Source of the DNA: Sphingobacteriales bacterium
GTDB taxonomy: Bacteria; Bacteroidota; Bacteroidia; Chitinophagales; Chitinophagaceae
NCBI GenBank assembly: GCA_016708305.1
Contig: JADJGB010000008.1
Span: 1,674,001-1,738,000, forward strand
Length of the DNA stretch: 64,000 bases
Reading direction: 5' to 3'
The notes under the pieces are model-generated. The model saw nothing but the letters and a program-made list of their open reading frames with translations, made no database searches and was not told the DNA's origin. Position 1 is the stretch's first letter; every line of letters starts with the position of its first letter. This document shows, piece after piece, positions 17,776-27,764 of this stretch. The position numbers and the translations under genes were made by a program.

Positions 17776-17860
17776 CGGAGAGAGAGGGATTCGAACCCCC
17801 GGACCTGTAACAGTCAACGGTTTTCAAGACCGCCGCATTCGACCGCTCTGCCATCTCTCC
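17776..17860 (-). tRNA. tRNA-Ser (anticodon TGA)
   Basis: A class II tRNA on the minus strand. The acceptor is GGAGAGA paired with TCTCTCC plus discriminator G, the anticodon loop is CTTGAAA with TGA at 34-36, and there is a long variable arm and T loop TTCGAAT. The 3' end faces the integrase gene. Confidence 0.93.
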
Positions 17861-17864
17861 GGCG

Positions 17865-17872
17865 CAAATATA
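17865..17872 (-). promoter_or_regulatory. Probable -7 box of tRNA-Ser
   Basis: TATATTTG on the minus strand matches TAnnTTTG and lies 4 bases ahead of the mature tRNA. No clear -33 TTG was found. Confidence 0.4.
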
Positions 17873-17970
17873 AACGCCTGATTTGATTTAAAAAAAAGTA
17901 TTTTCGGTTTTTAGCAAAAAAAAGACCTTTCCGGTTTAAAGGAAAGGTCATGAACCTATAGGAATTTGGT

Positions 17971-19370
17971 TTAAAAATCGAACTTCAGTCGAACGCCCAT
18001 ACCTAAATAATTAAGTTTTTGAGCATTTGAATTTTGCATGGGTACTTTCACAAAGGGTTCCAGAGATACCGCATTGGTTCTTGAAATCTTTTGTTTATAG
18101 CCCATGGAAATATTATAGAAACCCATAAAATTAGATTGGTGCGTACCTTCGGGATCAGCCACATTGCTGGTACTGAAATTATTGGTAATGGGAACCACTT
18201 TATTTTCTACTACCTTATCATTGTCGAAAACGGTAATCCTAAGGTTTTCGTTTTCGACATAGTTGGCGGTATGACCTCTTTTAAAATAAACAGACCCGAT
18301 ATGCCGGCCTCTGTATAGAATTTTTTGGAAATACTATAGTTAATGCCAAATGGAATGTCGATGCCTGAAATACGACCCTCAAGGTAGTTGAGTGAAGGCG
18401 CCATGCTTATGTCGCCAAAGTTTTTCTCCAGAATTTGATTTTTGGGGCCGTCTGCCGTGCCGGGGCTTACAGGTTCTACCGAGGCCGCAATTACTGATGC
18501 AGATGCGCCTGCAGAAGCTGCATTTATGGCTCCTTTTTGCGCAGTGCCAAAGGTTACGATACTGGAACTTGCTGCGGGTTTATCGTAGTTCTTTGATGCA
18601 GATATTTGGGTATAGGCAATACCTGTATTAATTTTTATTCTGTTGTTTACGGCATATCCAATTGAATATCCATAGCCCATGGATACCCCCAGATCGCTAT
18701 AGGTAGGCGATAGGAACAGGCTGGATTGCCATTTGTCCTGATGCCCGGTTGAAACGGTTAGCGTCGGATCCGTCATTCTCACAACAGGGCTTTTATTTTT
18801 TCTATTTGCCTCCTGATTGGCATCATCAACCTTTACTATTTTGTTTTCCCAAAACTCCGGTTTTCGTTGATTTTCATTGGAAGGTTTAATGGTCTCTGGT
18901 TCGGTTTTGGGTTCAATGGTTTCTGTAGCCATCTCTTTTTCAACGATAGCCGGAGAAATTGTTGCATTTGATATTTCCGGTTTTTGAAACTCTTTTTCTG
19001 AATGTTGGGCTATTAAAGTATTCTTTTCGTCAGGAAATGAGGTGGTTATTTCTTCTTCGGCATTAATAGCCGGTTTATTATGGTCAACAGGTTCAGATGT
19101 TTTTTTATTACTAACTATCGGAATGTTTTGTGAAGGATTAACTGATGGTTTTGGGCTGTTGGTAAGATATTGAATCATAAAGAATAACCCGGTTAGAATG
19201 GCAGCTGCTGCAGCCATCCATCGCCAGATGGGAATAACCGGTTTTGCCGGTTTCTCTTTTGGTTGATGTTTTTGGGCAAAGCGCTCCCAGGCACCTTCCT
19301 GATAAGGTTCTTCATGACTGAGCAGCGTCTTTTTTATATGTTTCAAAAAATCATCCAATGGCTCTTTCAT
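17971..19370 (-). CDS. Sigma-factor partner: one membrane helix plus outer-membrane-type beta-barrel C-terminus (one frameshift)
   Basis: A protein of about 465 residues after repair. Residues 1-45 are soluble and contain a W-x-x-F segment (EGAWERFAQKHQ). One membrane helix follows at about 49-66 (WMAAAAAILTGLFFMIQYL). Then comes a long Pro/Glu/Thr-rich linker, and finally a C-terminal half with beta-barrel character (SVSMGYGYSIGYAVNNRIKI-like strands) ending in GMGVRLKFDF, with a terminal Phe typical of outer-membrane barrels. The frame changes near 18264, where one A restores EVIPPNYVENENLRITVFD and the end at 17971. The start MKEPLDDFLKHIKKTL is about 100 bases after the ECF sigma gene, same strand, so it is the likely anti-sigma-like partner. 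This membrane-plus-barrel layout is unusual; function unknown. Confidence 0.65.
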
Positions 19371-19466
19371 GAGTAAATTTTTTATCTATTATGTCGCCAC
19401 ATACTATTTGTTACAAAAATTTTTCCCGTGAGGAATAAAAACTTTTCAAAAATTTTTATGTTGGTT

Positions 19467-20033
19467 TCATAATTCATTAAAATGCTTTATATATAAATCT
19501 TTTAATTTATTTTTAGCTCTTGATAAATAAACCCTGCTCACGCTTTCGGAAATACCTAAAATTTTAGAAATTTCTTCGTGTGAAAACCCTTCTACTACGT
19601 ACATGTTAAAAACTGCCCTGTAAGTTTCGGGGAGGGTATTCAGAATTTTAATAATATCTTTTGCGCTATTCAAAAAATCATTGTTGCTAATCTGACCGGG
19701 CACGTGGTTTTCACTAATTTCATCTGTTTTGAATTCCGTATTTTTCTTTCTCAAATAATCAATTGCCGTTCTTGATGCTATCCTGCCAATCCAGCTTCGA
19801 AATGATAATTCGACATCATTAGCGCTATCATCATAATTAAACTGAGATAAATTATTAAAAATTTTCAAAAAACTGTCATTTATCAACTCTTCTGCCTCAT
19901 GAAAATTATTGATGTAGCGAACGGTAACGGCCTTAATATAGCCGTAATAACTCTTGTACAGCCTTTCTTTATGCTGCCAGGAGTCTTTCCTGCATCCGTT
20001 TATCAATTTTTCAATACTGGCGCTACCGGGCAC
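19467..20033 (-). CDS. ECF RNA polymerase sigma factor
   Basis: A 188-residue sigma-70 family ECF factor. Region 2 covers about residues 18-90 (YYGYIKAVTVRYINNFHEAE, then LINDSFLKIFNNL). Region 4 covers about 130-182 (LPETYRAVFNMYVVEGFSHE with the helix-turn-helix ISKILGISESVSRVYLSRAK). It directs polymerase to a small regulon, and the gene just downstream on the same strand encodes its probable membrane partner. The other ECF gene in this window (from 32671) has the same region 4 wording (YVVEGFSHEE versus YVVEGYSHKE), so they belong to one subgroup. Confidence 0.92.
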   Translation of the reverse strand: MPGSASIEKLINGCRKDSWQHKERLYKSYYGYIKAVTVRYINNFHEAEELINDSFLKIFNNLSQFNYDDSANDVELSFRSWIGRIASRTAIDYLRKKNTEFKTDEISENHVPGQISNNDFLNSAKDIIKILNTLPETYRAVFNMYVVEGFSHEEISKILGISESVSRVYLSRAKNKLKDLYIKHFNEL

Positions 20034-20127
20034 AATTTTTACATTTTTTTACAATATTATCCTTTTTCAAATCTAATGCCAAACAAAGATCAACCTTCTA
20101 ATATACAAGAAGGTTGATCCCTAATGG

Positions 20128-20865
20128 TTAATGTCTGATGACTTGTGCCCTTATTCTGCCATCTTCGGACTCTATGGACTTGAAGCCCGCTGCCCAGATT
20201 GTATAATAACTTCCTTTTACCAAATTCATTTTTCCAGATCTTGCCCACACGTTAAACCTTTTACCTGAAGGTGTAATTTCAAGAATTACATTATTCAACG
20301 GCTTCGTACTCACAAACTCAGATGCCTGCTTAAAATTGATGTTTCGGGCTATCGGATTCATTTCATTTTCGATGTACAAGTCAGAAGGACCGATGTCAGG
20401 GCTCATGTTGGCCAGTCTTACTTTTACCGATTCAGTTTCCGATGGACTGGGAACATCTTCGATCATCACGAATTCAGTATTTTTTATAGTGTCCACTATA
20501 AATAATGAAAAATATTTATTTTCCGTGAAATTCAGATTTTTATGCAGGATGGTATCTTTACTTCCCGAATAGAAAAGTGAAAACGTTCTTAAACCTGAGC
20601 TTACCCTGAAATAATCTACTCTGTTTGTATAATTAAAATAACTCAGATTCATTCTGTTTGCATCCATAGAAAAATCAAGCGCTCCTGTTTTTGGCGCTGC
20701 ATGAATAACGCTTAAATAAGAAATTTTGGAGCCTACAATTGCATTTGTGAATTTTCCAAAGTCGGAATTCATTTGAACATCTCCCTTTTTACATGCGCTC
20801 AAAAAACACAGCAAAGCCATGAGGATAGCAACGACCATACCATATTTTATTCTAATTTTTTTCAT
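20128..20865 (-). CDS. DUF4397-type lipoprotein
   Basis: A protein of about 245 residues with a lipoprotein signal (MVVAILMALLCFLSACKKGD). A beta-rich body follows with the pattern SYLSVIHAAPKTGALDFSMD and RTFSLFYSG, then VRLANMSPDIGPSDLYIENE, which matches DUF4397 domains (VRVxHxSPDAPxVDVYV). Proteins of this family are exported; the role is unknown. The start at MKKIRIKYGMVV is preferred over an upstream MSIIKK. It stands alone between the sigma factor gene and a divergent transporter gene. Confidence 0.75.
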   Translation of the reverse strand: MKKIRIKYGMVVAILMALLCFLSACKKGDVQMNSDFGKFTNAIVGSKISYLSVIHAAPKTGALDFSMDANRMNLSYFNYTNRVDYFRVSSGLRTFSLFYSGSKDTILHKNLNFTENKYFSLFIVDTIKNTEFVMIEDVPSPSETESVKVRLANMSPDIGPSDLYIENEMNPIARNINFKQASEFVSTKPLNNVILEITPSGKRFNVWARSGKMNLVKGSYYTIWAAGFKSIESEDGRIRAQVIRH

Positions 20866-20984
20866 TTTCTTAATAATGCTCAATATATATAACGTAAAAA
20901 AGTACTAAAACGCAACAGTCTGAAAAAAAAAACTTAAAATGTCAGTAATCAAGTAGTTACCTTTGTTTCTGTTGGCGCTAAATC

Positions 20985-21817
20985 ATGTCAGTATTATTAT
21001 TTACTTTAATATTATTTGGTGGAGCTGTTACTGCCGGGCTGGTAGGTTCGCTAACCGGTTTGGGAGGAGGAGTTATCATTATCCCCTTGTTAACCATTGT
21101 ATTAGGTATAGATATTCATTATGCTATTGGCACTGCTCTTGTTTCGGTAATTGCTACTTCTACCGGGTCGGCGGCAGCTTATGTTCGCGAGGGAATTACA
21201 AATATCCGTTTGGGGATGTTGCTGGAGATAGCAACCACCGCAGGAGCAGTATTAGGCGCTTATTTGGCTGTTTACCTGAATCCTAATTTTATTGCGATTC
21301 TTTTTGGGCTCGTTTTGATATTTTCTGCACTTAATTCATTGAATAAGAAATCAGAATATATATTAGAAAAGTCGGATAATCTGGCTCATAAACTGAAATT
21401 GGATGGCACATTTCCTACAAAAGAAGGAAAAGTGAGCTATGGCGTAAAAAATGTAACGGGAGGTTTTGGTATGATGGCGCTGGCCGGAATATTGTCTGCC
21501 CTGTTGGGGATTGGTTCGGGCGCATTAAAAGTGGTGGCAATGGATAACATCATGAAAGTGCCATTTAAAGTTTCCACTACTACCAGCAATTTTATGATGG
21601 GTGTAACCGCTATGGCGAGCGTGGTTATTTATCTTCAGAGAGGTTATGTAAAGCCAGATTTAGCCATGCCGGTACTGATTGGAGTATTGGTAGGAGCTAT
21701 TGCCGGTTCAAAAATCCTGTTGAAGGCAAATACCAAAAAATTGAGATTGTTTTTTGCATTGATTATTTTTTTATGGCAGTGAATATGATTTACAATGGTA
21801 TTAAACTTAAATTTTAA
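20985..21817 (+). CDS. TauE/SafE-family anion exporter (one frameshift near the end)
   Basis: A permease of about 277 residues with 7-8 hydrophobic segments. The two family repeats are visible: GLVGSLTGLGGGVIIIPLLT in the first half and GILSALLGIGSGALKVVAMD in the second. The family exports or imports sulfur-containing organic anions such as sulfite or sulfoacetate. The frame is lost in a T run near 21764-21772. Adding one T gives FFMAVNMIYNGIKLKF with a stop at 21817, three bases before the DUF1634 gene. The coupling to DUF1634 is typical for this family in Bacteroidota. The substrate here is not known. Confidence 0.85.
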
Positions 21818-21820
21818 TTA

Positions 21821-22207
21821 ATGGTGGAAAAGCGGTTAAATGATAGTGATTTATCATTGATAATCAGCAAGATATTACGTTGGGGCGTAACGACTGCCAT
21901 TATTATGACCCTCTTTGGAGGAATCATCTTCCTGTTTCATCATGCAAATGAAAAGATTTCCTTTTTTCAATTTGTAGAAAATGATGAGTCTATAAAAAAT
22001 ATTTTGGAAGATACTTGGAAAGGTTTATTCGTTTTTAGGGCAAGGTCTTACATCATGATGGGCATATTGCTGCTTTTCGCCACTCCGCTGGTCCGTGTTA
22101 TCTTTTCATTGATTGGGTTTATAATTGAAAAAGATAAAATGTATGTTCTAATAACGCTTATTGTGTTGGTTATCATTTTTATAAGCCTAAGCGGAGGAAT
22201 TCACTAA
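21821..22207 (+). CDS. DUF1634 family membrane protein
   Basis: A 128-residue protein with three hydrophobic segments (about 23-43, 73-95 and 103-125). The core FVFRARSYIMMGILLLFATPLVRV is the conserved part of DUF1634. It starts 3 bases after the TauE/SafE exporter gene, so the two are translationally coupled and probably work together in the inner membrane. Function unknown. Confidence 0.8.
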   Translation: MVEKRLNDSDLSLIISKILRWGVTTAIIMTLFGGIIFLFHHANEKISFFQFVENDESIKNILEDTWKGLFVFRARSYIMMGILLLFATPLVRVIFSLIGFIIEKDKMYVLITLIVLVIIFISLSGGIH

Positions 22208-24428
22208 AGCCTCATTTGCCTTAGAAGTTGAGCGACCTGTTCATTACCGGGATAATACTTTTTAAGGGTCATTGCATAGGGAATTGCTTTTTCAGGTTGG
22301 TTTTGTTGTAAATACAAGGTACAAATTGCATAATTGATATCAAGATCGTTCTGCGCCAGAGATAAAGCTTTCTGATATTGCTTTTCTGCTTCTTTTGGCA
22401 GGTTTTTTTGCTGAAGCAAAACCCCATAGTTATAATATACCCGCGGATTTGTAGATTTTAACTCAATAGCATTTTTAAGATTATGCTCTACATTAGCTAT
22501 ATCGTTCATTTCATTGTACAGCAATGCCAGATTAAAATAAATCCTTTCGTTTTTGGGGTCTGTTTTCACTGCCTGTTGTAGTACATGAAGGGCAACCGTA
22601 TTTCTACCTGTAATATTGTAAAGGGTGGACAGGTTCAGGCGGGCATAGTTCATGATGCTGTCTTTTTGTAGGCCGCGAAGATAAAATTCTTCTGCTTTTG
22701 CATAATTGCGTAATTTGAAATAATAATCGCCTGCCATGACATTTCCTGCTGCAAAATCAACCTGGTACAAGACGTAATCATTCAATTCCTGCTGTGCTTT
22801 TGTAAAAGGTTCTCCAAAATCACTAACCCTGTCAGGGCCATTGGCGGTGATGAGTAAATTAGCTGCTGCTATTCTGACGGTTCTGACCTTGTCTTGCAGT
22901 AGTGGATAAACCGATCCTAACCATTGAGAAGGAGAGAAACCGACCAATCCGGTTACAGCCCTATAACGTACCTGCGCATCCTTATGGCTTAACTGTTGGA
23001 GCAGCGCCTGCAAACTGTTATTGTAATTGATATTGGAGATATAATGAACAGCAGTTGCCTGAATGATTGATGGAGTAGCAGTGTCATTGATTAATTTCAG
23101 TAAATGAGTTTGAGCAGGTAAATCCATTCTGCTACCGGGCACAAGGTCATCGGCAAAATGATATTTTCTTTCAATGCCATACCATTTTACTATAGCATCA
23201 CTCGCCCATTTTGCCGATTTGTCGTTATGGCAATTATTGCAGGCATTGGGCGTTCCATATTTTGCCGATAAGTCAGGTCTGGGTTCTCTAAAGATGTGGT
23301 CATGCCTGAGATCGTTGCCCATATAATATTTTGAAGGCATGTGGCAGTTTTTGCAGGCAGCTCCTTCTGTGCCCATTGCGTGAAAAGTATGCTCCGGGCT
23401 ATCATAGTTCTTTTTGTAATGACATTGATTGCAAACGCCGTTTCCGGCAATAATTAGTTTGCCGGAGTGCGGATTATGACAATTGCTGCATTTTACACCG
23501 TGCTTGTACATCACGCTTTGCAAAAGAAGCATAAGTATAGTCTTCATCATTTACCTGGCCATCGGCATAATAATACTCGGTTGAAGGAATTTCAGGAATG
23601 TAATCATCCATTAAATCATCTGAGGATAATAATTTGGAACTGATATTACTTTTCTTGCATGACAGGAAAACAGGTGTTTATTTCGCTATGCTGAGAACTG
23701 TTTTTGGGCATCAGCATATAGGAGCCTTTTTCTTTTTTTCCACTTTTATAGGCAGCGCTACCAATGTAATTGATGTGCTCTTTTGCAGGTCCGTGGCAGC
23801 TTTCGCAACTTACCGTCAGTAAACTGTAGGTGGTATTATAACTATCAGTATCAAAGTTGTAATTTTTTTTAAGGTTCGTACTATGACATTCGGCGCACAT
23901 GGTATTCCAGTTTTGGGCGTTACCCGTCCAGTGCAGCCAGTCGTTAGGTAAAATATTTTGTCCCGCATATTGATGAAACCATTTATTATCCCTGCTGTTC
24001 CAGCTTTGCCGTGTTACCTGCATTCTTCCACGGTCAAATTCTATTAGATATTGTTGCAGAGGATAATAACCAAAGCTATATTTAATCTCAAAGTCATGAT
24101 TTTTACCGTCTTCGCCTTGTGTATTGATAAAAAACTTTCCGTCTTTTTTGAAAAATCTGGAAGTGACACCATCGGCAGAATAGATAGCATTATTAAAGTC
24201 ACCCAGTACCGTAGAATCATTGGATGCCTGCATTGCCTTGAAATGGTCGGAGGCCAACCATTGGTCATGCTCGGTCTTGTGACAGCTTTTGCAGGCTGCA
24301 TCACCCAGGTATTCATTTTCTACCTCAGATTGTTTTTTATTTGACTGAGAGCATTGCGAAGCAAAAAAACCTACTGAGAGAAGTAAGAAAGTGAGAAGAA
24401 GAACGAAAAAAAGTTTATTATTATTCAC
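22204..24428 (-). CDS. Octaheme-type cytochrome c with HEAT and TPR repeats (three frameshifts)
   Basis: An exported protein of about 740 residues in four pieces. The signal is NNKLFFVLLLTFLLLSVGFF, followed by Cys (possible lipobox FASQC). Eight CxxCH heme-binding motifs can be read: CKSCH, CAECH, CESCH, CFSCH (restored), CSNCH, CNQCH, CKNCH and CNNCH. A stretch with HEAT-like repeats follows (ALLQQLSHKDAQVRYRAVTG). The C-terminal third has TPRs (PRVYYNYGVLLQQKNLPKEA). Frames change near 23655, near 23620 and near 23537; each junction falls inside otherwise conserved sequence. Such multiheme/TPR proteins sit in the periplasm or at the outer membrane in electron transfer, and the redox partner is unknown. 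It overlaps the convergent DUF1634 gene end by 4 bases. Confidence 0.85.
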
Positions 24429-24446
24429 CTTAAATAAATGACTGAA

Positions 24447-24929
24447 TTATTTTTTTGTCCAAAATTCATCCGAATAGGCGATGGCACAATGGTTCTTTTC
24501 GTCTTCCAATAGGATCTTACCAATTCTGATGATTTCGCCTTCGGGTATGGTTTGTTCCAAATATGGAAACAAAATTCTTTCTTCAAAGCGAATGTGGTTA
24601 TCAACTATTTTTGCCAGTTCAAGAAAGTCGTCAGCAGTGGGTTCTTGAGTTATGGAGAGATAATTGATATTTTCTTTGATAATAACATGTTCTGACAGCG
24701 CCTGTTTGGTGAGTTCATCTTCTGGAAGGATAAATAGATTTACTTCTTCTGAATTGAAATGCATTTTCATATCGTTTTCCCAAAACCATTTCACATAAGC
24801 TACCAATCTGCCAAAATCCAGATTATCTTTTACTCCTTTTCTGATTCGGGAGCAAAATAATAATCCCTGATAATGATCGCGCGACAAAGGAGCTATATTT
24901 TCATTACGCCTGATAGGTTTATCCGCCAT
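24447..24929 (-). CDS. Hemerythrin-domain protein
   Basis: A 160-residue four-helix protein with candidate di-iron ligands His19 (SRDHYQ), His57 and Glu61 (MHFNSEE), His81 (SEHVI), and His112 and Glu116 (NHIRFEE). This is close to the standard HHE pattern. It has no signal, so it is cytoplasmic. Hemerythrin-like proteins bind O2 or NO or protect iron-sulfur centres. It lies 18 bases upstream of the multiheme cytochrome gene on the same strand, so the two may form an operon concerned with oxygen or nitrogen oxides, which is inference. Confidence 0.85.
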   Translation of the reverse strand: MADKPIRRNENIAPLSRDHYQGLLFCSRIRKGVKDNLDFGRLVAYVKWFWENDMKMHFNSEEVNLFILPEDELTKQALSEHVIIKENINYLSITQEPTADDFLELAKIVDNHIRFEERILFPYLEQTIPEGEIIRIGKILLEDEKNHCAIAYSDEFWTKK

Positions 24930-24944
24930 ATTTACTCATTTGGG

Positions 24945-24952
24945 CAAATCTA
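24945..24952 (-). promoter_or_regulatory. Probable -7 box ahead of the hemerythrin gene
   Basis: TAGATTTG on the minus strand matches TAnnTTTG, 16 bases before the start codon; a TTG lies 18 bases further upstream. Confidence 0.4.
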
Positions 24953-25127
24953 TTAAAACTTTGAGAGAATCAATAAATAAAGCAGCGGTTTGTTGATAAT
25001 GTGATGATAGAAAGGTTAATAAATAATTTGGAGAAATAATAATAATTCAAATAGTCAGATTTAGAATCCGAAAATTGCTTCAGCTATTTCGGAGCATTGC
25101 GGCCCATCCCGAAAATCGGGACGTGTC

Positions 25128-25376
25128 TTACCAATTACCTTCAATAAGCCATTGAATATATTTACTGCTTTTTTTGTTTTTTATTCGCGATTCTTCCTGC
25201 ATGGCTTCTTTTTGAGAGGGGAATGTTTTTTTTGCTTTAAAGATGTAAGGTCTGCAATTTTTGGTTGCATTTACCATCCCGGAATTGTGTCTGAGTAATC
25301 TGGCATCCACATCGACAGAATAACCGACATAGAATTTTTTACATTTTTCTGAGAACAAAATATATAACCAAAACAT
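25128..25376 (-). CDS. GIY-YIG nuclease-fold protein
   Basis: An 82-residue single-domain GIY-YIG protein. The two motifs are WLYILFS and KFYVGYS, followed by the conserved Arg in DARLLRHNSG and a Glu in EAMQEESRIKNKK. Length matches the small UPF0213/YhbQ-like class common in Bacteroidota. By fold it may cut DNA, but cellular roles of these short proteins are mostly unknown. A short palindrome (TCCCGAAAATCGGGA, about 25107-25121) lies just after its end and may act as a terminator. Confidence 0.85.
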   Translation of the reverse strand: MFWLYILFSEKCKKFYVGYSVDVDARLLRHNSGMVNATKNCRPYIFKAKKTFPSQKEAMQEESRIKNKKSSKYIQWLIEGNW

Positions 25377-25490
25377 GATAAAGCATTAAGTAAAAGAGAT
25401 TGTTTTAATGACAATTCTCAGCACTCCTGACCCGCCCCATAGAACAGGCAGTTTGAAGGAATAGGTTCGCAGAAACAAAATGTCTTATTT

Positions 25491-27162
25491 TTGTTATATG
25501 ACAATGCTATTGCCGATTTTCACCAGGGTACCCAAATGATTTCAGAATATGCAGGTGTTTATGAGCAGGAAGGTATAGTACAATACATAGCTAATAGGCT
25601 GCCCATTTTTGCACATGGTAAAGACGACCTTCATTCTTTTCGTTATATTACCAGTAATCTGATTCATCAGAAGCTATGTCGTAAGGTGGATATAGAAAGA
25701 GGCTTTCATGTGAATCCGGATACGGTGTCATGCTGGTATAAGAAGTTTAAAGAACAAGGAGAAAGGGCTTTTTTTAATCAGGATAACAGAAAGGGTACCG
25801 CTCACAAAATTTTTGGAGAACGCAAAGAACGTATTCAAAAGAAACCGGATAAAGGTCAAAGCGTAAACAGTATAGCCAGAGAGGAAGGAATAAGAGAATC
25901 GGCTATCCGCTATAGTATCGGTCAGGGGTATTAAAAAAAATCATCTCCCGATAAAGAGGACTTAGCCGGGGTGCCACCCGTAATGAGCGCAACGAGCAGG
26001 ATGCCAACGCTCCATTAGGTATAGCCACTACCGGTTATCAGGAAAGGATCGTAGCGGCTATGACCGGCAGCGGTCATGCCGCCCCGGAGTTTGACCATCA
26101 CCAGGGTATATGTGGAGCAGGGGTACTCTTTATGCTTCCGGCGCTCATAAGCCAGGGATTATTGAAGTGTACAGACATCTATGATTAATCCCAGACGTTT
26201 TTATTACAGCCTTGAGTCTATCATACTCACGCTGGGGCTTTTATGACGCCGGCGCGCATTAAAAATCCTGAACAATTAAAGCAATGCAGACCGGGAGAAA
26301 TAGGAAATATAATCGGGCTGGATCGTATTGCTGAAGTAAAATGTCTCAGAGGTAAAATAAAGTCAGAGAACTTCTTCGGCAGTTGATAGATGACTGGTAT
26401 AAAACAGGAGCGGATGAAAGTTTCTATTTGTATATAGATGGACACCAAAGGATATATTACGGCAATAAGGCCAATCTGCCTTTAAAATATATTTCACGAC
26501 AACGCCTGTGTCTTGCAGCTACTACTGAATACTGCCTGCCCGACTGACATCGTTCAGGCGGGGGTTAATGAATGGCGCAGGGCTGATTACCATTTAAAGA
26601 AGCATCGGGAAAAACGGGCAGGCTTAGCGCCCAAATGCATGTACTGGATGAAAAGTGAACAGAGGTTCCCGCAGAAAAGGTGCCGCAGATTACCGGAGCA
26701 CAGGCGAAACTGCAGGAAAAAATCACAGCAGCAAAAAAAACAGAAACAGAACTACAGAAAGTAAGAAGTGCACAGCCCTCAAAGATAAAGACAGCGCAAA
26801 TGCCAGATGACAAACGCTATAACAAACTAAAGCATGAAAGTAAAATCTTTATGAACATCATAAAAATGATCTGCTACAGAGCCTGAAACATCAGTAGCCA
26901 ACCTAATAGCAGAAATGCTGTCAAACAGGGATAACCACCAGGAAAGAGAATGATCGTAAAAAAAAATTATCACCTCTGCTGCAGATATTATCCCTGATGA
27001 AAAAATAATACCCTGAGCGTAGTCATTCACGCACCGTCAGCCGGGATTTAATGATGCAGCAGGAAATTGGCAGACTTACTAAACCACACTGACACCATTT
27101 TCCCCGGTACCGAAATGAGGCTAATCTTCACAACTACCGCACTGTCAAACTGCGATAGGTAA
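25491..27162 (+). pseudogene. Decayed DDE-type transposase gene
   Basis: A long transposase of Bacteroidota in many broken frames. The opening part is readable as a protein of about 147 residues with a helix-turn-helix (VNPDTVSCWYKKFKEQGERA) that ends at 25934. Later fragments are SPDKEDLAGVPPVMSA, RIKNPEQLKQCRPGEIGNII, then GLDRIAEVKCLRGKI, YIDGHQRIYYGNKANLPLKY (an Asp of the catalytic core) and ISRQRLCLAATTEY. A C-terminal piece, TDTIFPGTEMRLIF, is followed by a stop at 27162. At least six frame changes and a deletion of much of the catalytic domain (near 26540) mean it cannot be active. Confidence 0.65.
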
Positions 27163-27314
27163 GGAGTTCTGAGTCTACCGAAATCATTTTTAGCAATTTT
27201 TTTCAAAGCCTCGATTTTTTTTGTTACTTTTTTGTACCAAGACAAAAAAAGTAAGACAACAAAAAGTACCAAGAGCATACAGAACATCATAGAACCTGAA
27301 TTGTTTTCATTCAT
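27163..27314 (-). CDS. Possible small membrane peptide (uncertain)
   Basis: A minus-strand frame starts MNENNSGSMMFCMLLVLFVV at 27314. It has one hydrophobic segment and then Lys-rich sequence (WYKKVTKKIEALKKI). The frame runs on into the end of the transposase relic, so if it is real its natural C-terminus has been replaced. No family is recognised. It may be spurious. Confidence 0.25.
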
Positions 27315-27446
27315 TTTAGTTAGGTAAATTCCTATTTATTTGGGGTTAAACCAAATATGCTAAAATCTTGATTTCAAACAAGTTTTTTCTGATATGCATT
27401 TTTTTTTTACAGTTCTTCTTAACTTGACAAGCAAATCGACAAAACA

Positions 27447-27707
27447 ATGGGAATAACAGAACTTTTTGAACAGGCTTTGGCCAACAGTAAAACAATAACC
27501 GAAAGGCCATCCAACGAGATATTATTGAAATTATATTCACTTTACAAACAAGCCACAGAGGGTGATATTAACGTTGATCCGCCTTCAAATCCTTTTGATA
27601 TTGTAAATAAAGCGAAATTTAACGCATGGAACGAATTGAAAGGGAATACGAAGGAAGAGTCAATGCAGGAATATATTGATCTGGTAAATAAACTGAAGGA
27701 AGAATAA
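27447..27707 (+). CDS. Acyl-CoA-binding protein
   Basis: An 86-residue protein of the ACBP family. The pattern is EILLKLYSLYKQATEGDINV, then DPPSNPFDIVNKAKFNAWNE and LKGNTKEESMQEYIDLV. It has the conserved Y-x-x-Y-K-Q-A-T-x-G-D core and K-x-x-A-W acyl-CoA ligands. It binds medium- and long-chain acyl-CoA esters in the cytoplasm. Full length for the family. It is a single gene with its own terminator. Confidence 0.92.
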   Translation: MGITELFEQALANSKTITERPSNEILLKLYSLYKQATEGDINVDPPSNPFDIVNKAKFNAWNELKGNTKEESMQEYIDLVNKLKEE

Positions 27708-27722
27708 TCTGTCTGAAGCAAT

Positions 27723-27757
27723 AAAAATCCCCGCATCAATAGATGCAGGGATTTTTT
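27723..27757 (+). terminator. Rho-independent terminator after the ACBP gene
   Basis: AAATCCCCGCATC pairs with GATGCAGGGATTT around a short loop, followed by a T run. It lies 16 bases after the stop. Confidence 0.88.
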
Positions 27758-27764
27758 AGTATGT

